The notes: a model not told the origin generated them from the sequence alone. Positions 26,697 through 35,961 are shown, counted from the first letter of the stretch. The stretch is 64,000 nucleotides of DNA from JANMCE01 sp963791625 (GCA_963791625.1 CAWBTA010000015.1:62001-126000); one strand, 5' to 3'. Translations and numbers: made by a program.

Positions 26697-27599
26697 CTAT
26701 GCCCCCAGAAGTTCGTGGATGATGTCTGCTGCCGATTGTTTCTTGGTGACGCCGCCGACCGAGGTGCCGGCGTACAGCGCCATGGCCTCGATCTGACCGG
26801 TGGTGGACCGACTGGGCGGCGTGGTGCCCCGCCTCGGAAGCGGCCGACCGGCCAGCTCACCAACCGGATCGGGTCCAGGTAGGCGGGCGGCTGCCGCGGC
26901 CGAAGCCAGTACCCGCACCGGAGCGTCGGGCCAGCCGACGTCGAAAAGACCGCAATACTCGGTGTCGTGCTCGGTGGCCTCGAGCAGCAGGTCGAGATAG
27001 ATCGGATGGGTGTCGGCTTCGGTAGCCGCAAGAAAGCGCGTGCCGATTCTGACCGCGTCGGCACCAAGCGACATGGCAGCCCGCACTTGTTCGGCCGAAC
27101 CGATCCCACCGGAAGCCAGCACAGGAACGTCAACAACCGCGCGCACCGCGGGCAGCAGATCAGCGAGCGGCACAGTGCCGCGTACGTGTCCACCGGCCTC
27201 ATGGCCCTGCGCGATCACATACGAGCAGCCGGCGTCGACCGCAGCGCGAGCCTCCTCGACCGTGCCCACCTGCCAGCCGACGATCTTGCCGGGCAGCACG
27301 AGAGCGGGGTCGGGCCAGCCGTAGAAATACTCGATGATGTTCAGCCGTTGCGAGATGACGTCGAGGGTTTCCATCGACAGATACGGCACGATGAACCCGC
27401 CACCGAACACACCGGCTGTCATCGCTTCGATCTCATCGATCTGTCGGTTCGCCTCGGCTATCGAACTGCGGCCAACGGCCATCATGCCGAGTGCGCCCGT
27501 ATCGGCAACCGCAGCGACCAGACCGGGGGTGGCGACCCGCGTCATAGCCGCCATCTGTAACGGCAACGTGGCGCCCACCAATGAGCAGAAAGCGTTCAT
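26697..27599 (-). CDS. nitronate monooxygenase / 2-nitropropane-dioxygenase-like FMN enzyme
   Basis: A 300-residue FMN-dependent TIM-barrel enzyme of the NMO family. Features are PLQMAAMTRVATPGLVAAVADTGALG at the N-terminus, the catalytic-histidine-bearing QGHEAGGHVRG, VLASGGIGSAEQVRAAMSLGADAV and RIGTRFLAATEA for FMN phosphate binding. NMOs oxidise alkyl nitronates such as propionate 3-nitronate; some relatives are enoyl reductase-like (FabK). Its start overlaps the HAD-NTF2 stop (ATGA), and its stop abuts the SDR. Use on a nitro compound is family inference. Confidence 0.85.
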   Translation of the reverse strand: MNAFCSLVGATLPLQMAAMTRVATPGLVAAVADTGALGMMAVGRSSIAEANRQIDEIEAMTAGVFGGGFIVPYLSMETLDVISQRLNIIEYFYGWPDPALVLPGKIVGWQVGTVEEARAAVDAGCSYVIAQGHEAGGHVRGTVPLADLLPAVRAVVDVPVLASGGIGSAEQVRAAMSLGADAVRIGTRFLAATEADTHPIYLDLLLEATEHDTEYCGLFDVGWPDAPVRVLASAAAAARLPGPDPVGELAGRPLPRRGTTPPSRSTTGQIEAMALYAGTSVGGVTKKQSAADIIHELLGA

Positions 27600-28588
27600 A
27601 ACTCCTCAGTTCGAAAGTTGTAGGCGTGCCACTCGATGAGCAACCCGTAACGCATCGTCCAGAACTCGCCGGCCTTACTGCTGACGAGAACCCCGTCTTC
27701 ACGGCGGTAGCTCGACTCCCATTCGACACAGATAGTGTCACCCTGCGCAGCGCGCAGCGTCTTGGTGAGCCGATAGTCGCGACGCCTTGCCGATGACCCG
27801 AAGCCAAGCTTGTCGAGGTGAAACTGCTTCGCTTCGGCCAGGCCGGAGGCGACCTTCTGCCCATTCCAGTAGATGACGATCTGGGGGTGCAGCATCGGCA
27901 TGATGGCATCGAGATCCCGTGAGCCGTACGCTGCCTCGGCCATGCTCACAAGTCGCTGCGCCTCGCTCGGCGGCACCAGTCCAAGAAGCTCCCGAGCGCG
28001 CTGGAAGCCGAGCTCGCGGTCGAGCGGATCGATGTGCACACCGATCATGCCGACGGCTCTGGCCCCCTCGACGCATTCGGGTGTGTCGTCAAGGAACACG
28101 ATGTCTTCCGGGGGTAGGCCGAGCTCGGCGATGACCTTGAGGTAGCCCTCGGGCGCGGGCTTGCGATGGCCGATCACGGTGGCATCAACAAACGTGTCGT
28201 GGCCTTGAAGCGCGGGTTGCTTCTCTGACCACTCAAGTCCCGATATGCGCACGAGGTCGTTACTGAGAATGCCGGTCTTCACGCCTGCGGCGCGCGCTTC
28301 GGCCAGAAGAGCAAGCGCGTCTGGGGCGAAGAAGTCGGGGAGGTGCTCTGGGAAGTCGGCAAACATGGCGATGCCGTCGGCGTAGCCGGCGGCACACGCC
28401 TTGCGGTCCCAGTATGGGTACATGCCCAGTTCGCCGCGCAACACGGCCTGCCAATCAGGGTCGCCGTCGGGATCGTAGGGACCACGGCCCGCAATGGTGC
28501 GGCCGGTGGCGCGCTCGAGGTCGTCAAGCACTTCCCAGTTCGACAACAACATCACGTCACCCACGTCAAACACCAGCGCCTTGGTCAC
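27596..28588 (-). CDS. HAD hydrolase fused to an NTF2-like (SnoaL-type) domain
   Basis: A 330-residue two-domain protein. Residues 1-200 form a HAD hydrolase: VFDVGDVMLLS in place of the usual DxDxT (D8, D11 visible), LSNDLV for motif II, GHRKPAPEGY with the lysine, and IVFLDDTPECVEGA for motif IV. Residues about 208-328 form an NTF2-like cone (AAYGSRDLDAIMPMLHP, VCVEWESSYRREDGV, WTMRYGLLIEWHAYNF), typical of SnoaL/nuclear-transport-factor-2 pockets. A fusion of a phosphatase/dehalogenase-like and an NTF2 domain is uncommon. It is coupled to the nitronate monooxygenase gene by a 4-base overlap and follows the FMN oxidase after 45 bases. Confidence 0.78.
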   Translation of the reverse strand: MTKALVFDVGDVMLLSNWEVLDDLERATGRTIAGRGPYDPDGDPDWQAVLRGELGMYPYWDRKACAAGYADGIAMFADFPEHLPDFFAPDALALLAEARAAGVKTGILSNDLVRISGLEWSEKQPALQGHDTFVDATVIGHRKPAPEGYLKVIAELGLPPEDIVFLDDTPECVEGARAVGMIGVHIDPLDRELGFQRARELLGLVPPSEAQRLVSMAEAAYGSRDLDAIMPMLHPQIVIYWNGQKVASGLAEAKQFHLDKLGFGSSARRRDYRLTKTLRAAQGDTICVEWESSYRREDGVLVSSKAGEFWTMRYGLLIEWHAYNFRTEEL

Positions 28589-28633
28589 CTGTTCAGGTTA
28601 GACGTTCGGCAGGCAGCCCTGCCTGGGTCGCTC

Positions 28634-29845
28634 CTAGCGAAACCGCACGAGGTCGGGGGTGAGTTCGGCGATGGTCGTAGCACCGAGCAGTTGCATGGTG
28701 CGGATCAGCTCGGTGGACAAGATGTCGTAGGCCCGCTGCACGCCCGCCTCGCCTCCCGCCATCAGTCCGTACAGGTACGCACGACCGACCAGCACCGCCT
28801 TTGCGCCCATCGCCATTGCGGCCGCGATGTCGGCTCCGGTGCGAACACCCGTGTCGAGCAACACCTCTAGGTGTTCACCGACTTCCGCGACGATCTGAGG
28901 GAGCAACTCAATTGGTGTTGCGGCGCGATCGAGCTGTCGGCCGCCGTGGTTCGACACGATGATGCCGTCCACACCGGCTTCGGCGAGCAGTACAGCATCG
29001 GCCACGGTCTGCACGCCCTTGACGACGAGCGGGCCTTTCCAGATGGAACGGAACCAATCGAGGTCAGCGAACGAGACCGAAGGGTCGAACGTGGTGGAGG
29101 CAATCTGCGACATCGTGACATTGGTGCCTGCCGTGAGCGTTGCGAATGTAGGGGGCGGCGTGGTGAGAAAGTCTGCCAACCAAAACGGTCTGGCGGCGCC
29201 ATGCAGGAACGTCTGCCAGGTGAGCTTGGGTGGAATGGTCAAGCCGCTACGCACATCACGAAGTCGAGCGCCACCGACCGGCACGTCGACCGTCAGCAGC
29301 ATCACATCGAAGCCCGAAGCTTGCGCCCGTTCCATCAACGCAGCGCTGCGGTCGCGGTCACGCCACGTGTACAGCTGAAACCAGCGACGAGCATCACTCG
29401 ATACTTTCGCGATGTCTTCCGGCGTGGTCGTTCCCATGGTGGAAAGCGAGTACGGAATGCCGGCCTTTGCCGCCACCCGGGCGACCGCAGTCTCGCCCTC
29501 GGCATGCATCATGCGGGTGTATCCCGTTGGCGCAAACACGAACGGCATCGACGACTCCCGCCCAAGAATGGTTGTGGTCGTTGACACGTTGGAGACATCA
29601 CGCAACACACGCGGCTTGAACTCGATGCGGTTGAACGCGTCACGCGAACGTTGGATGCTGATCTCGTCACCAGCCGCTCCGTCGACGTAGTCGAACACGG
29701 GCTTGGGCGTACGCCGTCGGCCCATCTCTCGAAGGTCGGCGATATCCGCGGCCTTGGCCACCTTGCGTTCCACCCGGGTGCCGGTTCCAAAAGAGGGCTT
29801 CAGGAGAGGCGCGAATTCGGACCAGCGCGGCGATTGACGTTCCAT
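28634..29845 (-). CDS. FMN-dependent alpha-hydroxy-acid oxidase/dehydrogenase
   Basis: A 403-residue member of the lactate/glycolate/mandelate oxidoreductase family. Features are VFDYVDGAAGDE, PFVFAPTGYTRMMH, YSLSTMGTT, WFQLYTWRDRD, LLTVDVPVGGARLRD and the catalytic IIVSNHGGRQLD, then LLDTGVRTGADIAAAMAMGAKAVLVGR. It oxidises an L-2-hydroxy acid to the 2-oxo acid. The frame stays open to 30571 but the extension is antisense to the deacetylase gene; the ATG at 29845 puts the family start in place. Only 18 bases separate it from the divergent deacetylase start. It heads the FMN oxidase-HAD-NMO-SDR operon. Confidence 0.87.
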   Translation of the reverse strand: MERQSPRWSEFAPLLKPSFGTGTRVERKVAKAADIADLREMGRRRTPKPVFDYVDGAAGDEISIQRSRDAFNRIEFKPRVLRDVSNVSTTTTILGRESSMPFVFAPTGYTRMMHAEGETAVARVAAKAGIPYSLSTMGTTTPEDIAKVSSDARRWFQLYTWRDRDRSAALMERAQASGFDVMLLTVDVPVGGARLRDVRSGLTIPPKLTWQTFLHGAARPFWLADFLTTPPPTFATLTAGTNVTMSQIASTTFDPSVSFADLDWFRSIWKGPLVVKGVQTVADAVLLAEAGVDGIIVSNHGGRQLDRAATPIELLPQIVAEVGEHLEVLLDTGVRTGADIAAAMAMGAKAVLVGRAYLYGLMAGGEAGVQRAYDILSTELIRTMQLLGATTIAELTPDLVRFR

Positions 29846-29863
29846 GGTGGGTAGCGTCTTACC

Positions 29864-30979
29864 ATGCGACGCACCGGTCTGGTAGCCCACGAACGATTCT
29901 TCTGGCACGACCCGGGTCCCTCCGCCGGTGGACGCCGCCCCGATGGCACCACGCTCCAGGTGGCGGAGCCTTCCGATCACCCCGAAACGAAACGACGCTT
30001 GCTCGGCCTCCTCGAGGCCAGCGGGTACCTCGACAACCTCGAACGTGTGAAACCACGTGAAGCGACACCGGCCGAGGTCGGGCGATTTCACACCACCCGC
30101 TACATCAACGAGGTTGCCGCCATGTCGGCCGCGGGCTTTGGTGAGGTCGGTCGATCCGCCTATATCGGAGCGGGCACCTACGAGATCGCGTTGCTCGCTG
30201 CGGGTGGCGCCATGGAGGCGGTCGATGCGGTGCTCGGTGGCACGGTCGATAACTGTTACGCGCTGTTGCGCCCGGCTGGTCACCACGCTGAGGCCGATGC
30301 CGGCATGGGTTTTTGTATCTTCAACAATGCCGTGCTCGCCGCCATGCACGCCCGCGCCGAGCGCGACATAGAGCGCATTGCCATTCTTGATTGGGACGTG
30401 CACCACGGCAACGGCACCCAAGCCGCCTTCTACAACGACCCCAACACCCTCACCATCTCCATCCACCAGGACGGACGATTTCCCCTCGGTGCCGGCAAGC
30501 TCGACGAGCGGGGCGAGGGTGCAGGATTTGGTTGCAATATCAATGTTCCCCTCCCACCCGGTTGCGGACACGGCGCATATGTCGCGACGTTCGAGCGGGT
30601 CGTTGGTCCTGCGCTCGATGCATTCCGACCCGAGTTGATCATCGTGTCAAGCGGATACGACGCAGGCGGGTTCGACTCGATGGCGCACATGATGGCTCAC
30701 TCTGACACCTTCCGCATGATGGCCGAAACTGTCATGGCTGCGGCTGATCGCCACTGCGATGGCCGACTGGTCGTGCTGCATGAAGGCGGCTACTCCACCT
30801 ATCACGTGCCGTTCTGCGGGCTGGCCGTCATCGAGACCATGGTCGGCGAGCCGTCAGGCGTCACCGACCCGTACCTCTCGCTCGCCAACCTTCCCTACCA
30901 GGATCTGCAGGCGCATCAAGACGCGGTCATTGATGCAGCGGCAGGCCTTCTCGCCGACATTCCATCAGCAAGAACTTAG
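29864..30979 (+). CDS. histone deacetylase / acetylpolyamine amidohydrolase family protein
   Basis: A 371-residue Zn2+ hydrolase of the HDAC superfamily. The active site is complete: LLRPAGHHAEADAGMGFCIFNN with tandem histidines, ILDWDVHHGNGTQAAFY with the metal-binding Asp and His, and SSGYDAGGFDSM with the second Asp; VVLHEGGYS carries the C-terminal glycines. Bacterial members deacetylate acetylpolyamines or aliphatic amides. No ribosome-binding site is evident; TAGCGT at 29852-29857 lies at the distance expected for a leaderless promoter. It is divergent from the FMN oxidase and converges with the MazF-like toxin gene. Confidence 0.86.
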   Translation: MRRTGLVAHERFFWHDPGPSAGGRRPDGTTLQVAEPSDHPETKRRLLGLLEASGYLDNLERVKPREATPAEVGRFHTTRYINEVAAMSAAGFGEVGRSAYIGAGTYEIALLAAGGAMEAVDAVLGGTVDNCYALLRPAGHHAEADAGMGFCIFNNAVLAAMHARAERDIERIAILDWDVHHGNGTQAAFYNDPNTLTISIHQDGRFPLGAGKLDERGEGAGFGCNINVPLPPGCGHGAYVATFERVVGPALDAFRPELIIVSSGYDAGGFDSMAHMMAHSDTFRMMAETVMAAADRHCDGRLVVLHEGGYSTYHVPFCGLAVIETMVGEPSGVTDPYLSLANLPYQDLQAHQDAVIDAAAGLLADIPSART

Positions 30980-30992
30980 GATGATCGACTGC

Positions 30993-31334
30993 CTACGCCC
31001 GGCCGAGCGATGTGCAGCCGATCGCAACAGCCGCAGCCAGACAAACAGCATGCATCTGCTCGGCGTTCGCGCGGCCAAGTAATCGCAACAACTGTGTTCG
31101 AGGCAGGAGGAACATGTTGTCAAAGTTGGCAACCGAGTCATTCTTCAAACCCGCCTCAGATCCCAGCGCGACCTCGGTGGAGATGCCACGGACCGTCGAC
31201 GTGATCGGAGCGCAGATAACAGAGTGGAGATGGCGCCCCATCGGATCTCTCGTCACGACCAAGACCGGTCGCTTTTTCTCGCCAGTTATGTCGGCGAACC
31301 AAACCTCACCTCTGGACGGCTCAGGGCTGTTCAC
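30993..31334 (-). CDS. mazF: MazF/PemK-like mRNA interferase toxin
   Basis: A 113-residue toxin of the type II MazF family, a sequence-specific ribonuclease. The N-terminal SRGEVWFADITG, KRPVLVVTRD and ICAPITSTVRG match the SH3-like barrel; LKNDSVANFDNMFLL and QLLRLLGRA match the C-terminal part. The start overlaps the antitoxin stop by four bases. The family is normally neutralised by the upstream antitoxin and autoregulated by the complex. The cleavage site cannot be predicted. Confidence 0.87.
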   Translation of the reverse strand: MNSPEPSRGEVWFADITGEKKRPVLVVTRDPMGRHLHSVICAPITSTVRGISTEVALGSEAGLKNDSVANFDNMFLLPRTQLLRLLGRANAEQMHAVCLAAAVAIGCTSLGRA

Positions 31335-31591
31335 GGCGCACCGTAGAGCGCTTCGTAATCCACGACGTCATCGTCAAGATCGAATCGGACGGGCACGCTT
31401 CCGAACATGGCCTCTTCGGCCGTCGGCGGTCGACCCAGATACGCACGGAGGTCGCGGAGTAAACGTTCGGATTGCACGAGACGTTCAAGTGCTACGTCAA
31501 CGACCTCCGAGGTGGACGTCAGACCGAGGAGTTCCGACGCATCACGCAGGCTTTGCTCATCAATACTGACCGTTGTCTTCAACCTTGGCAT
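31331..31591 (-). CDS. ribbon-helix-helix antitoxin of the MazF-like module
   Basis: An 86-residue antitoxin. LKTTVSIDEQSLRDASELLG and SEVVDVALERLV fit a VapB/CopG-like ribbon-helix-helix DNA-binding domain; the acidic C-terminus (DLDDDVVDYEALYG) would wrap the toxin. Two start codons are possible, ATG at 31603 and at 31591; the second begins directly before the family region and is preferred. An inverted repeat covers the start region, as expected for autoregulation. Confidence 0.78.
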   Translation of the reverse strand: MPRLKTTVSIDEQSLRDASELLGLTSTSEVVDVALERLVQSERLLRDLRAYLGRPPTAEEAMFGSVPVRFDLDDDVVDYEALYGAP

Positions 31592-31616
31592 ACCAGTTAT
31601 CATACTTCAGGTATGC
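31588..31616. promoter_or_regulatory. putative operator of the MazF-like module
   Basis: Inverted repeat GCATACC at 31588-31594 and GGTATGC at 31610-31616, with an inner CATAC/GTATG pair overlapping it. It covers the antitoxin start codon and the adjacent upstream bases, a usual position for ribbon-helix-helix autorepression. Assignment is from position and symmetry only. Confidence 0.5.
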
Positions 31617-31824
31617 GAGACCCGCATCCGATGTTTGATCAGACGAACCTTCGTCTCCGCGCGATCGAACGATCTCATTCGCGCGTAAGCCATGTTCTCG
31701 GGACCGTCACGAGCTCGGGGTGTTGTTATGCGCGAATGACCACGGCCTTCTGCGCGAATGCGTCGTGCGGCAACGTCGGGTCGTCGAGCGGCCACGCTCA
31801 CCGACGGCTGCGAACCACCGGCCG

Positions 31825-33054
31825 CTACGTCGCGACAGATTTCACTGCACCGGAGCGGGCCCAGACGATGAGTGCGGTGCCGATGAGGCCGCTCACGAAG
31901 AAGGCTCGGGTGAAGGGGTTGACGGTGCCGTCGTAGGCGTTGTCGATGATGGCGCCGATAACCGCACCGACCAAATTCGACGTTGTGCCCATTACGGCTG
32001 CGGCTGCCCCGGCGACGTGTCCGACTGGTTGCATCGCGCCGGAGTTCAACTGCGGGAACGCGCCATTGTGGGCCATGAGCACGATCGTGAAGATCCCGAA
32101 GTAAAGCCAGAAGTTCGGCTTACCATGCGCTGCGGCAGCCACAACGGTGGCGGCCAAACACGCGACGGTGTAGACGACGATGAGGCCGCGGATGAGCCGA
32201 TGCATGCCCAAACGTTCGACGTTCTTACCGATGACGAGGGACGCGGCCGCCATGGCAAACGCGGTGAAGCCGAACATGAGTGGGAAGAGTGACGGCTTGG
32301 CGAACACCTTGCCAACAAGGCGCTCCGAGCTCGCCAGGTACGACGCGAACACGCCGAAGATCGGCAGCATCGCCAGCGTGTAGCCGAGTGAGGTGCGGTT
32401 GTGGCCGATGGCCTTGACCGCAACCAACAACTGGCTGAGACGCATTGGCTGCCGATCATCGATATGCAGCGTCTCGGGAAGCCGCGACTGCCACCAAAAA
32501 ATAACGAGGCCAAACAGTGCGCACACCACGAAAAGGGCCCGCCACGTCATTACCTTGATGAGCAGCGAACCAACGACCGGCGCGATCACCGGCACGATCA
32601 GGAAGATGGTCATTGCGAATGCCATCTCGCGACCCATCTCGGCGCCTGAGAAGCGATCTCGGATCATGGCCATCGCACAGGTGCGAAGCCCGGCCGCACC
32701 GAGACCCCACACGAAGCGGGACACCAGAAGCAGCGGCAGCGTTGGGGAGAAGAACGCGCCAATCGTTCCGAGCACGAACAGCGCGCAGCTCCATCGCACG
32801 ACCGGCTTACGGCCCCAACGGTCAGAGGCCATGCCGGCCGGAATTTGGCCAACGGCCAGACCGATAAATATGGCCGTAATCAGTCCGGCCGTGCCCGACG
32901 ACGCTTCACCGAGTTTGAGATCACGACGAATCCGATCGAACGCGGGCAGGATCAGGTCGATCGACAGCGCGGAAGCGGCCATCGACAAACCCGTGAAGGC
33001 GCGAAACTCCTTGCTGCCGCGCTCCCCCGCCGGCTTGGAGATCGTTGCGGTCAC
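31825..33054 (-). CDS. MFS transporter, Bcr/CflA-like
   Basis: A 409-residue 12-helix major facilitator. MASDRWGRKPVVRWSC is the loop 2-3 MFS motif, and RFVWGLGAAGLRTCAMAMIRD is the helix 5 region typical of drug/metabolite exporters of the Bcr/CflA type. The GTG at 33054 gives a short cytosolic start before helix 1 (SMAASALSIDLILPAF), as in this family; a longer ATG frame runs into the metallo-hydrolase gene and is rejected. It is the last gene of the MetE-like/PEP-utilising/MBL operon, so it may export or import that pathway's substrate. Confidence 0.85.
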   Translation of the reverse strand: MTATISKPAGERGSKEFRAFTGLSMAASALSIDLILPAFDRIRRDLKLGEASSGTAGLITAIFIGLAVGQIPAGMASDRWGRKPVVRWSCALFVLGTIGAFFSPTLPLLLVSRFVWGLGAAGLRTCAMAMIRDRFSGAEMGREMAFAMTIFLIVPVIAPVVGSLLIKVMTWRALFVVCALFGLVIFWWQSRLPETLHIDDRQPMRLSQLLVAVKAIGHNRTSLGYTLAMLPIFGVFASYLASSERLVGKVFAKPSLFPLMFGFTAFAMAAASLVIGKNVERLGMHRLIRGLIVVYTVACLAATVVAAAAHGKPNFWLYFGIFTIVLMAHNGAFPQLNSGAMQPVGHVAGAAAAVMGTTSNLVGAVIGAIIDNAYDGTVNPFTRAFFVSGLIGTALIVWARSGAVKSVAT

Positions 33055-33070
33055 TGTGTCAGGGTACTTG

Positions 33071-34219
33071 TCACTCGCGGAGCAGAGCGAACTGGTCAAG
33101 GTCGACGCCACAGACGATTTCGCCGTCGAAGTAGGGACGCGCTCGACTCTCCCACTCGGCCTCGGTGAACTCATCATCGCCGGGCACAAGGTGGGACATG
33201 ACCAGGGTTTTCACGCCGGCCCGCTGCGCGATGCGGCCAGCATCAGCGGGCGAGGTGTGCGACTCGGTGAGATGCTTGATGATGCCATCACGGTTCGGCA
33301 GCTTGGCCACCCGATCAGCCAGAAACGCCACGTCGATCACTTCATGAACCAGTACGTCGGCACCTTGCGCCAGACGCACGACGTTGTCGCAGGGTCCGGT
33401 ATCGCCCGAGATCACAATCGAGCCGGTCGGCGTGTCGACGCGGTAGGCCATGGCCGGAAACACCGGCGCATGCTGCACGAGGATGCAGCTGATCTGCACC
33501 CCGTTGGCGTCGGTGGGATAGATGATCACCGGGTCCATCGCCGGCGCGCATGACTCCATCGACGTGCCGCTGGCAACCACGCCGAGATCGATATCGGGCA
33601 CGTACGAACCATGGCGCACGCCGATCTCGTGCACGTTCACCATCTTGGTCACGTCGTGACGACCCTCATCGGCAATGCGCGTGTTGATGTTGTACGCGAA
33701 ACCGCGAAACAGATGGTCAGTCAAACCCCGAATACCCGGTGTCGGTTCTTCGGGATAAAGCGGGTCGACCACTCGTCCGGGCGGATAGGTAGTGATCGGC
33801 AAGCCCGCCTGTCCGGGGCCGAACACCTCAACCGGTTGCACCGGCCAGAAGCCCATCAACAGGTTGGCGTAATCGATAACGTGATCCGCGTGCAGGTGCG
33901 TCAGGAAGATTGCAGCCACCGTCGACCCGCCGCGTGGGCGCCGGTTTGGGTGCATGCTGATGCCCGACTTCCAGGCTTGATGATGAACCCCTTCGCCGCA
34001 GTCGATGAGGTAGGCCGTCTCGCCGACGACAACCGCGTTCGAGAACCCGTAGCGCGAATTCTTCGGATTTCCGCCGCCCGCCGTGCCGAGCAGGATCAGG
34101 CGATTCGACCCCTCCGGAGCGCGGCGAGGCGCCCGCCGTATCGGAGAAGATACAACGGGTGCCTCAACGTCAGGATGGAGTGCGGCTGCCTCTCGGAGCG
34201 CGTCGGAGGCTTGGCACAT
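33071..34219 (-). CDS. MBL-fold metallo-hydrolase
   Basis: A 382-residue zinc hydrolase of the beta-lactamase-like fold. LIDCGEGVHHQ, IFLTHLHADHVIDY (HxHxDH), VISGDTGPCDNVV and LVMSHLVPGDDEFT give the metal-binding set; the layout resembles tRNase Z/arylsulfatase-like subfamilies. An N-terminal extension of about 35 residues is present; a later start would also be possible. It lies 9 bases after the PEP-utilising gene and 16 bases before the MFS gene. The substrate is unknown; a lactone or phosphodiester is conceivable. Confidence 0.83.
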   Translation of the reverse strand: MCQASDALREAAALHPDVEAPVVSSPIRRAPRRAPEGSNRLILLGTAGGGNPKNSRYGFSNAVVVGETAYLIDCGEGVHHQAWKSGISMHPNRRPRGGSTVAAIFLTHLHADHVIDYANLLMGFWPVQPVEVFGPGQAGLPITTYPPGRVVDPLYPEEPTPGIRGLTDHLFRGFAYNINTRIADEGRHDVTKMVNVHEIGVRHGSYVPDIDLGVVASGTSMESCAPAMDPVIIYPTDANGVQISCILVQHAPVFPAMAYRVDTPTGSIVISGDTGPCDNVVRLAQGADVLVHEVIDVAFLADRVAKLPNRDGIIKHLTESHTSPADAGRIAQRAGVKTLVMSHLVPGDDEFTEAEWESRARPYFDGEIVCGVDLDQFALLRE

Positions 34220-34228
34220 GACTACAGG

Positions 34229-35887
34229 TTACGGGTGAATCCGCACGGTTCCCTTATTGCCATCAACGGTGATGGTCTGCCCCGTCTTGATGACGTTGGA
34301 GCCGATCTGTGTACCGACGACCGCGGGGATGCCGATCTCACGGGCAACGATGGCGCAATGACTGAGGACGCCACCGGTGTCGGTCACGAACGCCGAGGCG
34401 ATGGAGAACAACGGCACCCATGGCGGCAGCGTCATCTCGCACACGATGATGTCGCCTTCGTCCACGTCGCTCGCTTCGTTGAGTGACTTCACCACACGGG
34501 CCTTGCCGGTGATGACACCGCCGGAGCCGGCCACGCCAGTGATGAGCATCGGGTCGGTGTTCTCGTTCGGCGGTGTAATACCGAGCAACCGCACGACAAC
34601 TGCCTCGATGAAGGGGTCGCCCTTTTCCCCGGGCGCGGGCGGCGGTGGCGGTGTACCGAGGACGGGCGGAACGGGCACCTTGGCCCATTCGGCCATGTCG
34701 GCCCGACGTTCGGCCACGACGGCCTTGTGATCGCCGCCAGCAGTAAGGGCAGACTTCAGCTCGTCGGGAAACAGGTAGTGCACGTCGTCGGCCGTAGCGA
34801 TGGACCCCTTTGCGGTAAGTCGCTTGCCGATCTCCATCACGAAACGGCGGAACACTGCAATACCCGACTGGTCAATCCAGAACGCGTGGTCCTCGGTGAG
34901 CGGCAGGTTGTAGCTGGCCGCCTTGAAGCGCTTCTCGAACTCAGCCGTCTTTTCGGCGTCGCCCGCGATCTTGGCCCGTGCTGCGGCCATGAGCTTCTCG
35001 CGGCGGGAGGCCGCCTTGGCCAGATGCTGATCGGGATCTTCTGAGTCGGGCAGATCGATGTAGCCACCGAGCGCGCCGAGCGGAATTGAGGGGTCCTCGA
35101 TCCAGGTGATGTCGGCCATGTCGTACACGGCGTCCGAACGCCAGCCGAACTCGAACAGATAGGTGTCGAACGCCGCCAGGAACGACTTGCCCGACTCCGA
35201 CTGACCCAGGACGCCCATCAGTTCCTTCGGAGGTGTGTTCCTGAACGCTGCGTTGAGCGTGGCGTCGTTTCGGATCATGCGGCTGAGGTTCCATAGCGCC
35301 TTGGAGGCGTCGACCGAGCGGGTGTGGTAACCCTGCAGACACTGGTACGACTCGGTGACATCACTCGGTGCCACGATCTCGTCGTACATATCGCAGAACG
35401 CAGCAGCAGCGAGCAGCGCGAAGTTGATGTGGCCGTGCACGTACCATTGATGCGCCATGTGCTTGTGAAACCAGTCGAACTGAGGCACCAGTTCGGCATC
35501 GCTCAGCTTGGTCCAGTCGGCCCGCTTGTTCTTCTCCACCAATTCGATCAGCGGCGGCTTCCACTCGTTCTCCCACCGCGGCCCCACCAGCGGGAACTTC
35601 TCGGCCAGCGTTGTCTCGTAACGCGACATGCGATCGGCGATGACTGCAGGATCGCGGTGCGGGCGGAACTGGGCGAAGTAGTAGTAGTTGATCCACTTGT
35701 CTTCGGTGATGATCGGCGAGTCGTATTCGGCCTGCGCCTTGGTGAAACCCTCGCTCAGCGTCGGCAGAATGACCTGGCTCGACAGCGGCGTAATGGGCCG
35801 CGGTGCGTGCATCTTGTCGAACGACCAGAACCCGTCGATCTGGTCGGCCGTTGGAAAGGCCTCTGGCCCGTACGTCTTGCTGCTCAT
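34229..35887 (-). CDS. PEP-utilising swivel-domain protein without ATP-grasp domain (copy B)
   Basis: A 552-residue paralogue of the protein at 16939-18675. The C-terminus holds the phosphohistidine domain: EGDIIVCEMTLPPWVPLF, TDTGGVLSHCAIVAREIGIPAVVGT with H510, and GQTITVDGNKGTV. The N-terminal ~450 residues are a helical, aromatic-rich region; an ATP/pyruvate-binding domain is missing. Nevertheless the catalytic histidine is kept. The start ATG at 35887 follows AAAAGGGGACAAG. Upstream is a MetE-like gene (74 bases) and downstream the MBL gene (9 bases), all probably one operon. Confidence 0.75.
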   Translation of the reverse strand: MSSKTYGPEAFPTADQIDGFWSFDKMHAPRPITPLSSQVILPTLSEGFTKAQAEYDSPIITEDKWINYYYFAQFRPHRDPAVIADRMSRYETTLAEKFPLVGPRWENEWKPPLIELVEKNKRADWTKLSDAELVPQFDWFHKHMAHQWYVHGHINFALLAAAAFCDMYDEIVAPSDVTESYQCLQGYHTRSVDASKALWNLSRMIRNDATLNAAFRNTPPKELMGVLGQSESGKSFLAAFDTYLFEFGWRSDAVYDMADITWIEDPSIPLGALGGYIDLPDSEDPDQHLAKAASRREKLMAAARAKIAGDAEKTAEFEKRFKAASYNLPLTEDHAFWIDQSGIAVFRRFVMEIGKRLTAKGSIATADDVHYLFPDELKSALTAGGDHKAVVAERRADMAEWAKVPVPPVLGTPPPPPAPGEKGDPFIEAVVVRLLGITPPNENTDPMLITGVAGSGGVITGKARVVKSLNEASDVDEGDIIVCEMTLPPWVPLFSIASAFVTDTGGVLSHCAIVAREIGIPAVVGTQIGSNVIKTGQTITVDGNKGTVRIHP

Positions 35888-35961
35888 CTTGTCCCCTTTT
35901 TTGGTGGTGATGCGGTCGGCCCTCCCCGAGAGCCAACCGCCGCCAGATTACTGAATCCCTG

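Noticed and set aside
29846..30571. N-terminal extension of the FMN oxidase frame by 242 codons
   Set aside because: It is antisense to the deacetylase gene with complete active-site motifs; the family start is at 29845.
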